64,000 nt of DNA from Riptortus pedestris (taxonomy: Eukaryota; Arthropoda; Insecta; Hemiptera; Alydidae), in contig CM032228.1 in NCBI GenBank assembly GCA_019009955.1, forward strand, positions 181,809,001 to 181,873,000. Direction: 5' to 3'. The notes below the pieces were generated by a model. That model searched no databases. It was given only the letters and a program-made list of their open reading frames with translations, and had not been told where the DNA came from. Shown here one piece after another: positions 1 to 10,515 of this stretch (within the stretch, counting starts at the first letter, position 1; each line of letters starts with the position of its first letter). Made by a program: the position numbers and the translations under genes.

Positions 1-371
1 CTCCCGCTTTAGTTTTTAGCGTATAACGCATTTAAAGTTCGGAATACGACGAAAGTGTATATAAGAAAAGTTACTCTAAATAATAAAATAAATAACTTTT
101 GTTTTGTGGATATTTGCCGAAAAACCAATAGGAAACGAAATATCGCTATTTTTAATTTCAGGGATCTCAGAGAATATTAATATAGCCTAAGTTGGGCTAG
201 TAATAATATACATACCAAGTTTCATAAAATTCGGTTCAGCCGTTTATGCGTGAAAAGGTAACAAACAAACAGACACGAAGAAACAAAATGCAGTTATGGT
301 GTCTATGACATGTGAAACGAAAAGTTATCGTGAAATTTCGCGAAAAAAATCAATGTACAGACAGAGGTTAC

Positions 372-374
<3 letters not shown>
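1..374 (-). mobile_element. Element A (Helitron-like), 5' part, cut by window edge
   Basis: Reading on the minus strand, the copy begins at 374 with ATTGTAACCTCTGTCTGTAC, followed by a CGCGAAATTTCACGATAAC block and a stretch rich in TTTGTTTGTTACC, then enters the first internal module near 1-170. The same order is found on the plus strand at 5354 onward and at 23797 onward. It abuts a (TA)n tract at its 5' end, as other copies do. No coding capacity is seen. Helitron assignment rests on the 3' ends of other copies. Confidence 0.7.

Positions 375-460
<86 letters not shown>
375..460. repeat. (TA)n microsatellite, 86 bp
   Basis: Uninterrupted TA repeat between the 5' end of an element A copy and the left inverted repeat of a Tigger-like transposon. 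The short open frames of alternating Tyr-Ile through it are artefacts of the repeat. Confidence 0.95.
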
Positions 461-463
<3 letters not shown>

Positions 464-750
464 TAGACTCCCTCTCGTCCGGCTCCCTCGGGACCGGATC
501 CTCGGCCGGATCTAGAATGGCCGGACTAACCGACTTATCGTCTACTCGCCCAAAACAAGATGTTTTCGTCCTAGTACATATGTACATGTATACATATATT
601 TACATACATACATACATATGTTTCATCATCTTCGTGGTTATGATAAATTCAAGGATGGTGGCAAATAACATTAACATTTATTTTTTGAAGCATACAAATC
701 ATATAAAAAAGAAATCAAGAATATGTACATATCGCACTAGTATTTCTATA

Positions 751-1159
751 GTGACACAACTCAAAAATCGGTGTTTTTGAGTTATGACTATGAAAGAAAT
801 TGGTAAATATCTGTTTATGAATCATCAAAACCGTATCAAGCCGTATCAGAGCTTTTCCGCCAGAGGGCACTTGTGTCATTCTTGCTGCCTTAATGCTATT
901 CCCCCTCCATAGGCAAGAGTGTCACATTGTCAGTTGAGTCTTGAATTTTGTGGTGAACTAAAGTGAAAACCAAGTTCAAAAGTTCATTATTTTGAGTTGT
1001 GACATTGTTAATGTTTCAAAGTCCGAGAAGACGTTGTTCTATTTGGAGTTGTGTCGATTTAGCTGACTCAGGTAATGTAACAACCTGTTGCTTATTTCGA
1101 GTTATGTCATTGTTGATAAATTAGTTTAAGTAATTTTGAGTTATGTCACTTTTGATGAA
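751..1159 (+). repeat. Left subterminal repeat cluster of nested transposon
   Basis: Copies of a TTTTGAGTTRTGTCAYT-like motif at about 751-767 (inverted), 774-788, 990-1006, 1041-1058, 1094-1116 and 1133-1159. The first two form a head-to-head pair just inside the terminal repeat. Repeated subterminal motifs of this type commonly bind transposases; that role is inferred. Confidence 0.7.
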
Positions 1160-1657
1160 ATGTGCTTTTTTTTCTTTTCTGTATTTAAAAAGAGATCCGG
1201 TGACCATCGTTTATGACTGAATCGAAAAAGGATGAAATGCTGAACATTTCCTTTGCTTAGAGTAAACCTTATAATCTTTTATTTGAGCTATTCTAATCGA
1301 ACTTTGAAAAAAGTTAACCTAACCTACTTTGTGACGACGCATACAACTTTATGTTTTAGCTTATTAGAAAGAGGATGAAATACTAAACATTTATTTTGCT
1401 TTTTATTATGTAACTATGATTTTTGGTGATTAAAATATTTTATCCAAAGTAGGAAGAACTGTTTGAATTTCGTGTGGGTAAATCTTTTGATCTTCACCGC
1501 ACCCTCTCATAAAACGTGTTGTACATTGATAAAGAGAAAAAAGCCCATTTATCAAAATTGAGACATTTCATTCGATTAGTCTTGAAAAGTTTTGTTTGGG
1601 GTTATACTTTGAAAAAGGTTTTTTGTTTTCAGGGTTGGAAGCCCTGCTGTTTGAAAA

Positions 1658-3947
1658 ATGCAAAACTATTCAAGCCGCACTCAGAGAATTTTGAAAATGG
1701 CAAAAGAAACTAATATTAAGATTACAAAAAAACAAGAAATTTTTACGCAAAATCCAACTACAACTGAGGAAATAATTGATACAACGTTATTAAGTATTAA
1801 TAATGAAAATAACCAACTAACGGATATTGAAACTTCAACTGCATTCATGTTTCAAATGTCAACCGAATCACTTGATGAAAATGATAACGGTTATACTGTC
1901 ACAGAATATGATTGTGATTGCCCTACCGTGATGCGATTAACAAAAATAAAACCAAATAATTTTTACTACGTGTCGCCTGTGCACAGTAATGAAAGCGACG
2001 TTGATGATTCAGACGCGGGCAAGAATTTCACACACAGTTCAACTGATGGTTTGTCGGAAAGTTCAGACGAACATGACGTTGTTCATTGTTCCTCGGACAG
2101 TTCAGGCAAACCCGAAGTTGGATCCAGTTCTTTGGAAACTCTAGATAAAGGTAATGTTGATAAAAATGAAGTTGAAAGTTGAAAAAAAAGGAAGGAAAAG
2201 GGGAAGAAAGCCTGAAAATTGGATAAACAAACAGGCATCATTGCTAAGAAATTCCGGAAAAGCTTACCAATCGTCATCGAAATCCAAAAAGCAATTTCCT
2301 CAGAGGAAAGTAGGTCCACCATGCGGAGAAAAATGCAGACTCGCTTGTAGTAATAAGATCAATAATTTAATTCGTCAAGAAATTTTTGATCATTACTGGG
2401 GCCTTGCTAATTTAGAGAGGCAAAGGGAATTTATTGTTCGGCACTCAACGTTTATAAAACCCAAATACCGATACTCGAGCACCCAGGACCATAGAAAACT
2501 TAATTCTGCATTTTATTTTGAGATAAATGAAACTCGTGTTAGAGTATGCAAAGCATTTTTCAAATCAACTCTTGATATTAATGACAGACCAATCCGGACA
2601 GCGCTGATGAAGAAAAATGATAATGGATTCTTGGAGCCCGAAATGAGAGGCAAACATGGTAAGCAACCCACCATTGACCCTGAACTTAAAAATAGTGTAA
2701 GGCAGTTTATTGAAGCCATTCCCAGAGTTGAGTCACATTACTTGAGAGCTCAAACCACCCGAGAGTTCATCGACAGTGGAAAAAGTCTGGCAGATCTTTT
2801 CCGTGACTACAAGGAAGATCGCCAAAAACAAAATTTACCATTTACAAATGCATCCATGTTTAATAGAATATTTCGAGGGGAGTACAACATTTCGTTTTAT
2901 GTGCCCAAAAAGGACCAATGCGATATTTGCGAGTCATTCAAAAATGCCGATGAAGAGAGAAGAACGATATTATTTTCTGCGTATAACCTGCACCAAAAAG
3001 AAAAGGAATTATCACGTATTGAAAAGGATAATGACAAAAAAAAATCCGAATGGAGCTCATGTGGCTATATACGATTTACAGGCGGTAATGCCAGTACCTA
3101 AAGGGCAAATATCGTCATTCTACTACAAAAGTAAAATTAATTGCTTTAATTTTACTATAAGCGACTTAAATGCGAGGAATGTTGAGTGCTACTTCTGGGA
3201 CGAAACTGAAGGAAAACGTGGTGCAATAGAAATCGGAAGCTGTATTCTGCATTACATTAAAATGTTGATAGAAAAGACCAACAACAATGATCAGGATATT
3301 TTTTTCTATTCTGATAACTGTTGTGGACAGCAAAAAAACAAATACGTGCTTTCAGCATATTCATATGCAGTTAACAAGTTTCTGAAACTTCGCAGTATTA
3401 CACATAAATATCTTATACGTGGACACTCACAAAACGAAGGTGACAATGTTCATAGTGTAATAGAAAAACAGGTTAGCAGACACCTTAAGGCCTGCCCGGT
3501 CTATGTTCCACAGCAGTACGCAACCTTAATTACAATGGCAAAAAAGAACGGCCCTCCTTATCATGTTAATGAGTTGACCCATGAGAATTTTTATGACTTA
3601 AAAATCCTGCAAGAAGAATGGGGTAGTAATTTTACAATGGATACTGATAGAACGCAAATCAAATGGCAAAAAAAAAAGTTCTTCGTGTTGAAAAACAGTA
3701 CCCTTTCGCCTTCTTCTACAAAGCTTCCTACGAAGACGTAACTTTCAAGAGGGTCAATGTACGCAATTTAAGGAAAAGGAAACATTCAGGGACGTTTCAA
3801 GAACCTCAATCTTTCCAGTTGGTTCAGGCTTATGAAGCAAAAATACCATTAGCGGAAAATAAAAAGAAAGATATACTAGAACTTGTTAATAAAAACATAA
3901 TACCACAATCCTACTACAACTCTTATTTCAAAAATGTTCTCAATTAA
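1658..3947 (+). pseudogene. Broken transposase-like protein (DUF7869-like), three frames
   Basis: One protein appears split over three forward frames. 1658-2182 gives an acidic Ser/Asp-rich N-terminal stretch. 2154-3101 gives a basic GRKRGRKPENW segment, a Cys-containing PPCGEKCRLAC motif, and KKDQCDICESF. 2776-3741 gives the conserved core: WDETEGKRGAIEIGS, FFYSDNCCGQQKNKY and RGHSQNEGDNVHSVIE. 3663-3947 supplies the C-terminus. The core resembles DUF7869-type proteins that are repeated in hemipteran and other arthropod genomes. The Asp of YSDNC and the Glu of HSVIE are plausible catalytic residues (inference). Two frame changes fall at runs of nine A (3036-3044) and ten A (3668-3677), so either decay or homopolymer sequencing error could explain them. 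The first change lies between 2145 and 2182. Position inside inverted repeats supports a transposase role; a Sola-type assignment is possible but unproven. Confidence 0.7.
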
Positions 3948-4211
3948 TGTTAATTAAATTTAATGTTCATTGCTCTTATAATAAGTATTAAATATAACTT
4001 TTTATAATGCAATATTCTGTTGTTTCATTTGCCTGACTCATTTTATAGGAAAAATCTATGGATTTAAAATGAGTTTCAATTTAATTAGTGTTTATCTTTT
4101 TAATTAACTTTTGTATCTATTTCCTTGGAGAACTTTGTTCAGGACTAATTACCATTTTCTATTTTTTTTCTTTTTTTTTTTTTTCTATTAAGACAGAAGT
4201 GTGAAATTTTC

Positions 4212-4534
4212 AAAATGTTACAACTCAAAGTTTGCAAAGGAATCCCATACCATTTCATATACAAAAGTGTCTCATTTCCAACAATTAAAAATCAAAAGTG
4301 TCACAATTCAAAATAATCTAGTCCTTTGTAATTTTCAACTACATAAAAATTGTTACAACTCAAAAAGCGTGAGTATTCAAGGCTTGGGATCGACATTATG
4401 CAATAACAATTTTGGATCAAATTTTCCTACCGCCTATTTTTGGAAATAATAAGTTGGTTATGTAATTGGTTTTTCACTAAGCTCACTAACAGTTTTTCCT
4501 GTTTTTCCAGAAATATAAGTTTTAGACTTATGTC
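4212..4534 (-). repeat. Right subterminal repeat cluster of nested transposon
   Basis: Motifs of the type TGTTACAACTCAAAA at about 4212-4230, 4290-4313 and 4346-4365, the reverse complement of the left cluster, and a GACTTATGTCACT copy next to the right terminal repeat. Confidence 0.65.
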
Positions 4535-4572
4535 ACTTTAGAAATACTAGTGCGATATGTAAATAAGAAACT

Positions 4573-5139
4573 TTAAATGAAATCAGTAATTTTTTTCTGA
4601 ACTTTTTTGGATAAAGTTTTTTTAAAAGCTAAATCACGCCATTTCTTAATGAACATAATGTCCACGGCCGTTGCCTCTGTTTGCTGCTCGATGTACCTCG
4701 CAGCTATTTCCAGTGCAGCTCTTCCTTCTGCGTGGCTCAATTTTTCCTCCTCTTCTTCTTTCTCCTTTTCTTCCTCCCTTTCACGTTCTTGACAAATTAC
4801 TGCCTGGAGGATCTCATCATCACCTAAGATTTCATTTTGAAGCTCCTCATCTTCGCCTGCAATCCACGCAACGACGTCTTCTTCGAGATCATCAGAGTGA
4901 GGAAGGCATTTCAAATCTTTTAAGAAAGATAAGTTGTTAGGCTCATTTGGTTTAGGGTTGTCGTCTCTATTGTTACAATTTCCAACAATTTCTTCCACAT
5001 TTGGCCATGCTTTTCTCCAAGACTTTGTAAAAGTTGTAGAAGGAATTTCATCGTAAGCTTTAGCAACCATGTAGATGACGTCTTTAATATTTATGGACTT
5101 TAAGGCTTGAATAAGATCTGTGTTGCTTTCACTGTCCAT
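4573..5139 (-). pseudogene. Tigger/Jerky-like transposase, C-terminal fragment
   Basis: A 188-codon frame. The segment IKDVIYMVAKAYDEIPSTTF followed by TKSWRKAWPNVE is the conserved region just after the DDE domain in Tigger/Jerky (pogo superfamily) transposases. It is followed by a Glu-rich run and a C-terminal ITDFI. The N-terminal DNA-binding domain and the catalytic triad are absent: only about 200 bp separate the first Met from the right terminal repeat. It is therefore not an active transposase. The stop codon lies 13 bp outside the nested element. Confidence 0.75.
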
Positions 5140-5353
5140 TTTATCAAGAATTTCTGAAAGAAGCTTTCTGCGGTACCTTCTCTTCAGACACTAGATGAAC
5201 CCTTGGTCCTCACTGACCTGAGAGAGGAAAGGATGCATGTGTTGACGGGCCGCGACATGTCGGGTCCTGAAGGGTGGGTGACATTCATGTCAGAGGGCGG
5301 CCGGACCATCCGATGCCGGACGAGAGGGAGTCTACTGTATATATATATATATG

Positions 5354-6767
5354 TCATAGACACCATAACTGCATTTTGTTTCTTTCGTGTGTGTTTGTTT
5401 GTTTGTTTATTTATTTGTTTGTTACCTTTTCTCGCATAAACGGCTGAACCGAATTTTATGAAACTTGGTATGTATATTACTACTAACCCAACTTAGACTT
5501 TAGGCTATATTAATATCCTCTGAGACGAACATTGGATATATTAATCCCCCTGGGATATATTAATATCCCCTAGAGGGAAGGAGTTGTAAGGGAGGCCTGA
5601 ATTTAAAATAGCAGTATTTCGTTTTCTATTCGTTTTTCGGCGAATATGAACATAACAAAAGTTGTTTATTTTGTTATTTAGAGTAACTTTAGTCATATTT
5701 ATTTTTGTCTTTTAACAATGTATAAACGAGATATACACTATAAACTAAAGCGGGAGTCAACTATTTTATTGGGCGCTAACGATTGAACCGAACTTAGCAA
5801 AACTCGGTGTGTGAGTTAACATTAATTCTTCCATGATTATAAGCTATATTAAAAATTTTAGGTTCAAAGGGGAGTGGGGATTAGGTATAAGAGAGACTGA
5901 AATGAAAAACTCGCTTTTTTTATTTTCTATTTGTTTTTCGGCAAACGTGCACATAACAAAAGTTGTTTACTTTGTTAGTTCGAGTAACTTTTGTGTGCAA
6001 TCACTTTTGTCGTAAAATGAGGTAAACGCGGGATATACGCTAAACGGGAGTCAATAATTATATTAGTACTTATTTAGGGGGTTTTAATAAATGAATATTA
6101 TGACAAATGATGTTATGTTTTTGTCTTATATAATAGTTCAAAGTATGATTCGGATTAGTGAGGTTATAAATCTTCGTCACCCCCTCATCATTTATTTATT
6201 TTTTCTAGAAAATAACTTTGTTATTTATTTCCAAAGAAATATAAACTATAAGAGCATTTCCATTATTTAATTTGTATAATGTACCTTGATGTTATTGAAA
6301 CAAATATGTAATATAATAACAATTAAACGTTAATGGTAATGTCATTATGACAAAAAACAGTATGCGTTTAAACTCGATATGATATTTTCAGGGTACCACT
6401 ATTTTTTAATTCCATCCGGTAGATATCGATATAGTTTGAGATATAGCATACTTTGAGATATATGTAGTATCATGCGGGAGCGGAAGATGACGGGAGCCTT
6501 ACCAGTTAATTGAGTTTACTTATTTCCCGTCTGGCATTACTGGAAGCGATTTCCAGTGAGATTCACTATTACAAATATAATCTTACGTGCAAAACTTTGC
6601 TTAAACTATATGAGCTAGGATTAGCTTTTGAAAGGAAATATGTTCATTATAGATGATATTTAATTGTAATAAATGCTACCCATGATTATGGTTTGAACTG
6701 TTGAAAAACGGTGAGTCAAAAAGTATAGAGGGATAGATTAGGAACACATTTTCATTTATCCTTCAAA
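5354..6767 (+). mobile_element. Element A, plus-strand copy, 3' part missing
   Basis: Starts within the 5' block (GTCATAGACACCATAACTGC) right after a short TA tract. It has two tandem internal modules whose matching GTTTATTTTGTTATTTAGAG-type phrases lie near 5660 and 5960, about 300 bp apart. It then runs through the 3' unique region also seen at 32.4-33.4 kb, and stops abruptly where hAT sequence begins at about 6768. The first 400 bp are the inverted counterpart of positions 1-370. Confidence 0.75.
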
Positions 6768-8476
6768 ACTTAGAGAAGCATCATAAAACGGTTCATAAAA
6801 ACTATGAAAAGGATTTTCCGCCACAGAGTGAATTAAGAAAACGAAAAGTAAGTGATTTGATATCTTGTTTGAAAAAAGAACAATCCATGTTCACAAGACC
6901 AGCCAAACAATCAAAAGCTGCTACGATCGCGTCATTTAAAATATCTCATATATTGGCGAAACACAAGAAACCATTCGAAGATGGATCGGTGGTGAAGGAA
7001 GCATTTATTGAAGCGGGTGAGACTTTATTTGAAGATTTTAAAAATAAAACAGAAATCATGTCTGCTATTACTGAACTTAAGTTATCTCGTCCGACTGTCA
7101 CAAGGCGTATTGAAGTCATGAGTCAGGACATTGCAGATAAACTAAAGCATGATATCATGGAATGTAAATACTTTTCTTTACAGTTCGACGAATCCACTGA
7201 TATGACAGACACTGCCCAGCTGTGTATTTTTATTCGGATGGTATTCAATGACATGTTGGCTAAGGAAGAATTTTTGACAATCATTCCTCTGAAGGGGAAG
7301 ACCCGTGTCGAAGATATATATGACGTTTTCTTTAATTTTGTAAAAAACTACGAGCTACCAATATATAAATTAGTGTGCATTACAACCTATGGAGCACCTG
7401 CAATGACTGGAAACAAAAATGGTTTTGTGGCATTGTGTCGAGCTAATGAAGAATTCCCTTCATTTTTTTCATTTCATTGCATTATACATCAACAAGTTTT
7501 GTGTTCAAAAGTTTTAAACACGGAGGAAATTATGGGCATTGCAACAAAAATTGTGAATTCCATCCGCGCACGTAGCTTGCAACGGCGGCTCTTTCAGTTG
7601 CGGTTGGAAGATAGGGAGTCAGCTGAACACACTGATTTAGTTCTTCACACGGACGTCAGGTGGTTGAGTCGCGGAAAATTCCTAGAAAGGTTTCAAGAAT
7701 TATATCCCGAAATAACAGCTTTTCTAGACGAAAGAGGTGATGACACTCAGATTTTGAAAAACGAAAAATGGCTAAATGATTTAGCATTTTTGACTGACAT
7801 CACAATGCACTTAAACACCGTTAACTTGGAGGTTCAAGGTAAATGAAAAACTATTATTGAGATGATTAGCGCAGTAAACGCATTCAAAAGTAAATTGCAA
7901 CTTATGATAGATCAACTGAAAAGAAAGGATCTGAAACATTTTCCGTCTTTGAAAGCAAGGATTCCTCAGTTGAATTATGATACGTATGAGTCTGAATTAT
8001 CAAATATTTTGGGACAATTCGAAATGCGTTTTTATGATTGCAGTAATTTGGAAAATATAGCATCATTTATGAGTTATCCTTTTTCATGTAAAAACATTGA
8101 GGAATTAGCTACTGAAATAGCAAGCCAGTTTAATATGAACTCATGTTCTGTTGAAAATGAGTTGGTGCAGATTATATCAGATATACATCTCAAAGCTACA
8201 GCATCTGATACAAATTTCTGGTGTTTTATATCTCAAGATAAATATCCGAATGTAAGGCAAATCGCCCTTCAACTGACGGCATTTTTTGGGTCAACTTACT
8301 TGTGCGAGTCTGCATTTTCTGAAATGAAGATAATTAAGTCAAAATATCGCAATCGACTAACTGACGATCATATGTCATCATGCTTGTGATTAGCCCTTAG
8401 TGGTTACGTACCATCTTATGAAAAGTATGCTGAGGACATGCAGTGCCACGCTTCAACATCCAAAGCCACTCCTTAG
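6767..8476 (+). pseudogene. hAT transposase (GTF2IRD2/ZBED-like), two in-frame stops
   Basis: One reading frame runs the whole length, interrupted by TGA at 7844-7846 and 8387-8389, both in contexts where CGA (Arg) would be expected. The order of parts is the tail of a BED-type zinc finger (LEKHHKTVHKNYEKDFPP), then a segment with FSLQFDESTDMTDTAQL (first catalytic Asp region), then FSFHCIIHQQVLCSK, DVRWLSRGKFLERF, and the C-terminal hATC dimerisation part with CESAFSEMKIIKSKYRNRL. This matches the proteins annotated in animals as general transcription factor II-I repeat domain-containing protein 2-like. The start is missing. The CGA-to-TGA pattern suggests decay through methyl-CpG deamination, which is inferred. 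Confidence 0.85.
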
Positions 8477-8798
8477 TTAAGTTTAACACCATATGTAACT
8501 CTTTTGTTTTGTAACAACCAATAAACTCGCAATTTTGAATAACTATGAGTTTTTTCATTGATATTGTAGAGAAGAACCTAACTAAACCTAACCCAAACCT
8601 TGCCTAAAATAATGTACCTATATTGTGCAGAAAGCTAATATCTATATATGCTACGGTACGTCCTACCTAGGTAGGTAGGGTGTATCGTGTATGTACGACA
8701 ACCCTGCATCACACACACTTGCTGTCTCTCAGAGTCGATCGTAAGTAGTCTAAAAATATTGAGGTAGATCGCCAGCAGTTCAAGTGTGAGCACCCCTG
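6768..8798 (+). mobile_element. hAT transposon, 5'-truncated
   Basis: The 3' end carries a typical hAT terminal repeat (minus strand CAGGGGTGCTCACACTTG) ending at 8798. The adjacent 8 bases CTTTAAAC belong to an element A copy in minus orientation and may be one half of the 8-bp target duplication. The 5' terminal repeat is missing: element A sequence passes directly into the coding region of a BED-finger protein at about 6768. Confidence 0.75.
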
Positions 8799-8868
8799 CT
8801 TTAAACAATCAATAGAGTTTAAACGCATATTGTCTTTTGACATAATGAGATTATCAAGTAACGTTTAA
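8799..8868 (-). mobile_element. Element A, minus-strand fragment
   Basis: GAGTTTAAACGCATATTGTC followed by TTTTGACATAATG is the reverse complement of the element A 3' region at 12.08-12.12 kb and 32.82 kb. It is interrupted by the hAT on one side and a TTAA-flanked MITE on the other. Confidence 0.65.
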
Positions 8869-9405
8869 CCCTCCGTCGGGCGCACCTCTGGACGAAACAA
8901 AATCGGTCGCACCCGGCCGCCCACATATTTTAACCCCCCCCCCCACCTAATCAATTTTAATTTAAAACACCGGTAGGACAGACTTCGCTAGGATCTAAGG
9001 AAAACAAATATACAATTTTGAACGTAAAATAATGACTTTCTTAGAATAGAATGAAGCTTAAATTAAAACAAGTAAAATTGATCAGGCGCACTCGGCCTGA
9101 GAGGTCAGAGTTAGACTAGCACTTATTTCAAAAGATATAGACGAACTTCTGTAAAGAATAGAATTTAGAACCTTAGAAAAAGGAACGATTGCAATAGATA
9201 TTTCTTGAAAAAAAAACTCATTTTTTGAAATTAAGGAGCAACTGGGGGCAGTCGGCCTCACAAGCCACCTAGTGACCAGACTGGCTGGATGAAGGACGAA
9301 TCAGGAAACTACTAGGAATGGCGCCTCACAGGGGAGACAGGATGAGGCTGGGCATCAAAAAGTCTCTTTTCCTGGCCTCTCAGGCCAGCTACGCCCGACG
9401 GAGGT
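8869..9405. mobile_element. TTAA-flanked MITE (piggyBac-type), 537 bp
   Basis: Begins TTAA-CCCTCCGTCGGGCG (8865 on) and ends CGCCCGACGGAGGT-TTAA (to 9409). This gives about 13-bp inverted repeats with only the outermost base differing, and an exact TTAA duplication as made by piggyBac transposases. There is no open reading frame of note. It contains short GGCCTGAGAGG/GGCCTCTCAGGCC repeats inside. Confidence 0.75.
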
Positions 9406-9868
9406 TTAATAGTTATATATAGTACATAGTTGTTACAATAACGTCAAGATAGCAAAGGAAATAAGCTACCATGTGCCATAATTAAAGAGCTTGATTCCCC
9501 ATAATGAAAATGCTCTTATAGTTTACATTTCCATTGGAAATAAATAACGTTATTTCCTAGTGAAAATAAATATTAAAGGTGGCGGAGGGGTTTCCGATAT
9601 TTATAGCCTCACCAATCCCAATTATACATAGAACTACCATATAAGAGTAGCGCCTATATCAAATAAACATTAATTAGTACTAATACAGTTGGTTACTAAG
9701 GCTATTGTTTTAGCGTATATCTCGTTTATACTTTGTTAAACGACAAAAGTTTGTATTCCAAAATTTATTCTAAATAACAAACTAAAAACCTTCTGTAATG
9801 TGCATGAGATAATAAGCTTCCCGGATAACCCCCCGCCTTTTCGTCCGTAGAAATGTTAACATAGCTTA
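9406..9868 (-). mobile_element. Element A, minus-strand, diverged
   Basis: Continues the minus-strand copy after the MITE: reverse complement of the CTATAAGAGCATTTCCATTA block (near 9510-9540), the CCGCTATAGG/GTTTTAGCGTATATCTCG module boundary (9710-9730), then GTTATTTAGA-type sequence. It is broken at ATAGCTTAT by an element B insertion. Confidence 0.65.
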
Positions 9869-9990
9869 TTAGCAGATTTCCCTTAAGGGAAATCAGCTAT
9901 TGAGGTCGTACTCATGATGCGAGTTTCGAAAAATTTCTTCAAATGTCCATCGATCCTACCCAGGAGATGACGAAAATGAGGTCCGTTCAA

Positions 9991-10046
<56 letters not shown>

Positions 10047-10515
10047 CTGTTAACGCTCTAGCGGTCGCAATTTTTGTTTGATCGTTACCAAACTCGGAAT
10101 TTAATCGTTTTATGTAAAAAGGAAGATCAAGTTCGTTAATGGCAGAAATCGGACCAGTGGGAGGGGGGGATTTTTGAAAATTCCAAATATCTCCGTTATT
10201 ATGCGTTGGATCGAAAAATTGAATAGAATAAATCTTATTGCAAATTAAATTTACTATAAATATTGTTCTATACATTTATTCTGTATCTTGAATATTAACC
10301 GAGATATTTGCATTTGTATTCTGCGTGTGGTCACCAGTAGGCTATGTTCGGACTTTCTTCGAGAGCTCTGGCGGCCGTTTCTATAACTATTCGTCCCGTG
10401 AATAGGTTTAGAGGTGTCTTACTACTACAGTTGTTATTAGGCAGATTTCTCTATTGTAAAACTTCTCGTGGGAAATCTGCTTAGTTTACGCAGCCCCTGC
10501 GTGACGGACTTTTTT
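9869..10515 (+). mobile_element. Element B, full-length, about 647 bp
   Basis: This copy gives the cleanest view of the family. It starts TTAGCAG and has the palindrome GATTTCCCTTAAGGGAAATC at 9875-9894. Then come the block GTCCATCGATCCTACCCAGG, (TA)n at 9998-10040, GTTAACGCTCTAGCGGTCGC, the G-tract near 10160, GGGAAATCTGCTTAG (near 10470), the hairpin ACGCAGCCCCTGCGT and GACGGACTTTTTT. It is inserted in element A between ATAGCTTAT and CATGAAGGA, which are contiguous (apart from about three bases) in uninterrupted A copies. It lacks a coding region. Confidence 0.8.

Larger units (their letters stand above)
727..4560 (+). mobile_element. Nested DDE-like transposon with subterminal repeats (family uncertain)
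   Basis: The ends are inverted repeats: 727 onward reads ACATATCGCACTAGTATTTC and 4560 backward reads the same, with one mismatch over the next 15 bases. Inside each end lie repeats of the type GAGTTATGTCACT, in inverted orientation between the two ends. The interior encodes a broken protein of the kind common in hemipteran genomes (DUF7869-like). The exact border and target duplication cannot be fixed because the flanks are ATAT/TGTA-rich; 4-bp duplications are possible but not proven. It lies inside the Tigger-like element, so it is younger than that insertion. Confidence 0.8.
461..5337 (-). mobile_element. pogo/Tigger-like DNA transposon with a nested element
   Basis: The ends are perfect 22-bp inverted repeats (461-482 and 5316-5337) starting CAGTAGACTCCCTCTCGTCC. 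They are flanked by TA on both sides, the usual pogo/mariner target duplication, although here the target was already a TA repeat. The minus-strand reading frame at 4573-5139 matches the C-terminal part of a Tigger/Jerky-type transposase. The helix-turn-helix and catalytic regions are missing, so this is a deletion derivative. A second transposon (about 727-4560) sits inside it; without it the element is about 1.04 kb. Confidence 0.85.

Noticed and set aside
303..587. Open frames with long alternating Tyr-Ile runs (also at 9883, 12765, 31299, 33419, 34481, 43026, 49761 and others)
   Set aside because: They are translations of (TA)n microsatellites with element A or B flanks; no protein features outside the repeat.
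1658..3947. Programmed ribosomal frameshifting at the A-runs
   Set aside because: The first frame change is not at a long A-run, and decay or sequencing error explains the others; no downstream stimulatory structure was evident.
9998..10040. CRISPR-like or satellite array
   Set aside because: The repeats are simple dinucleotides and the longer modules are inside dispersed elements; no spaced repeat array is present.
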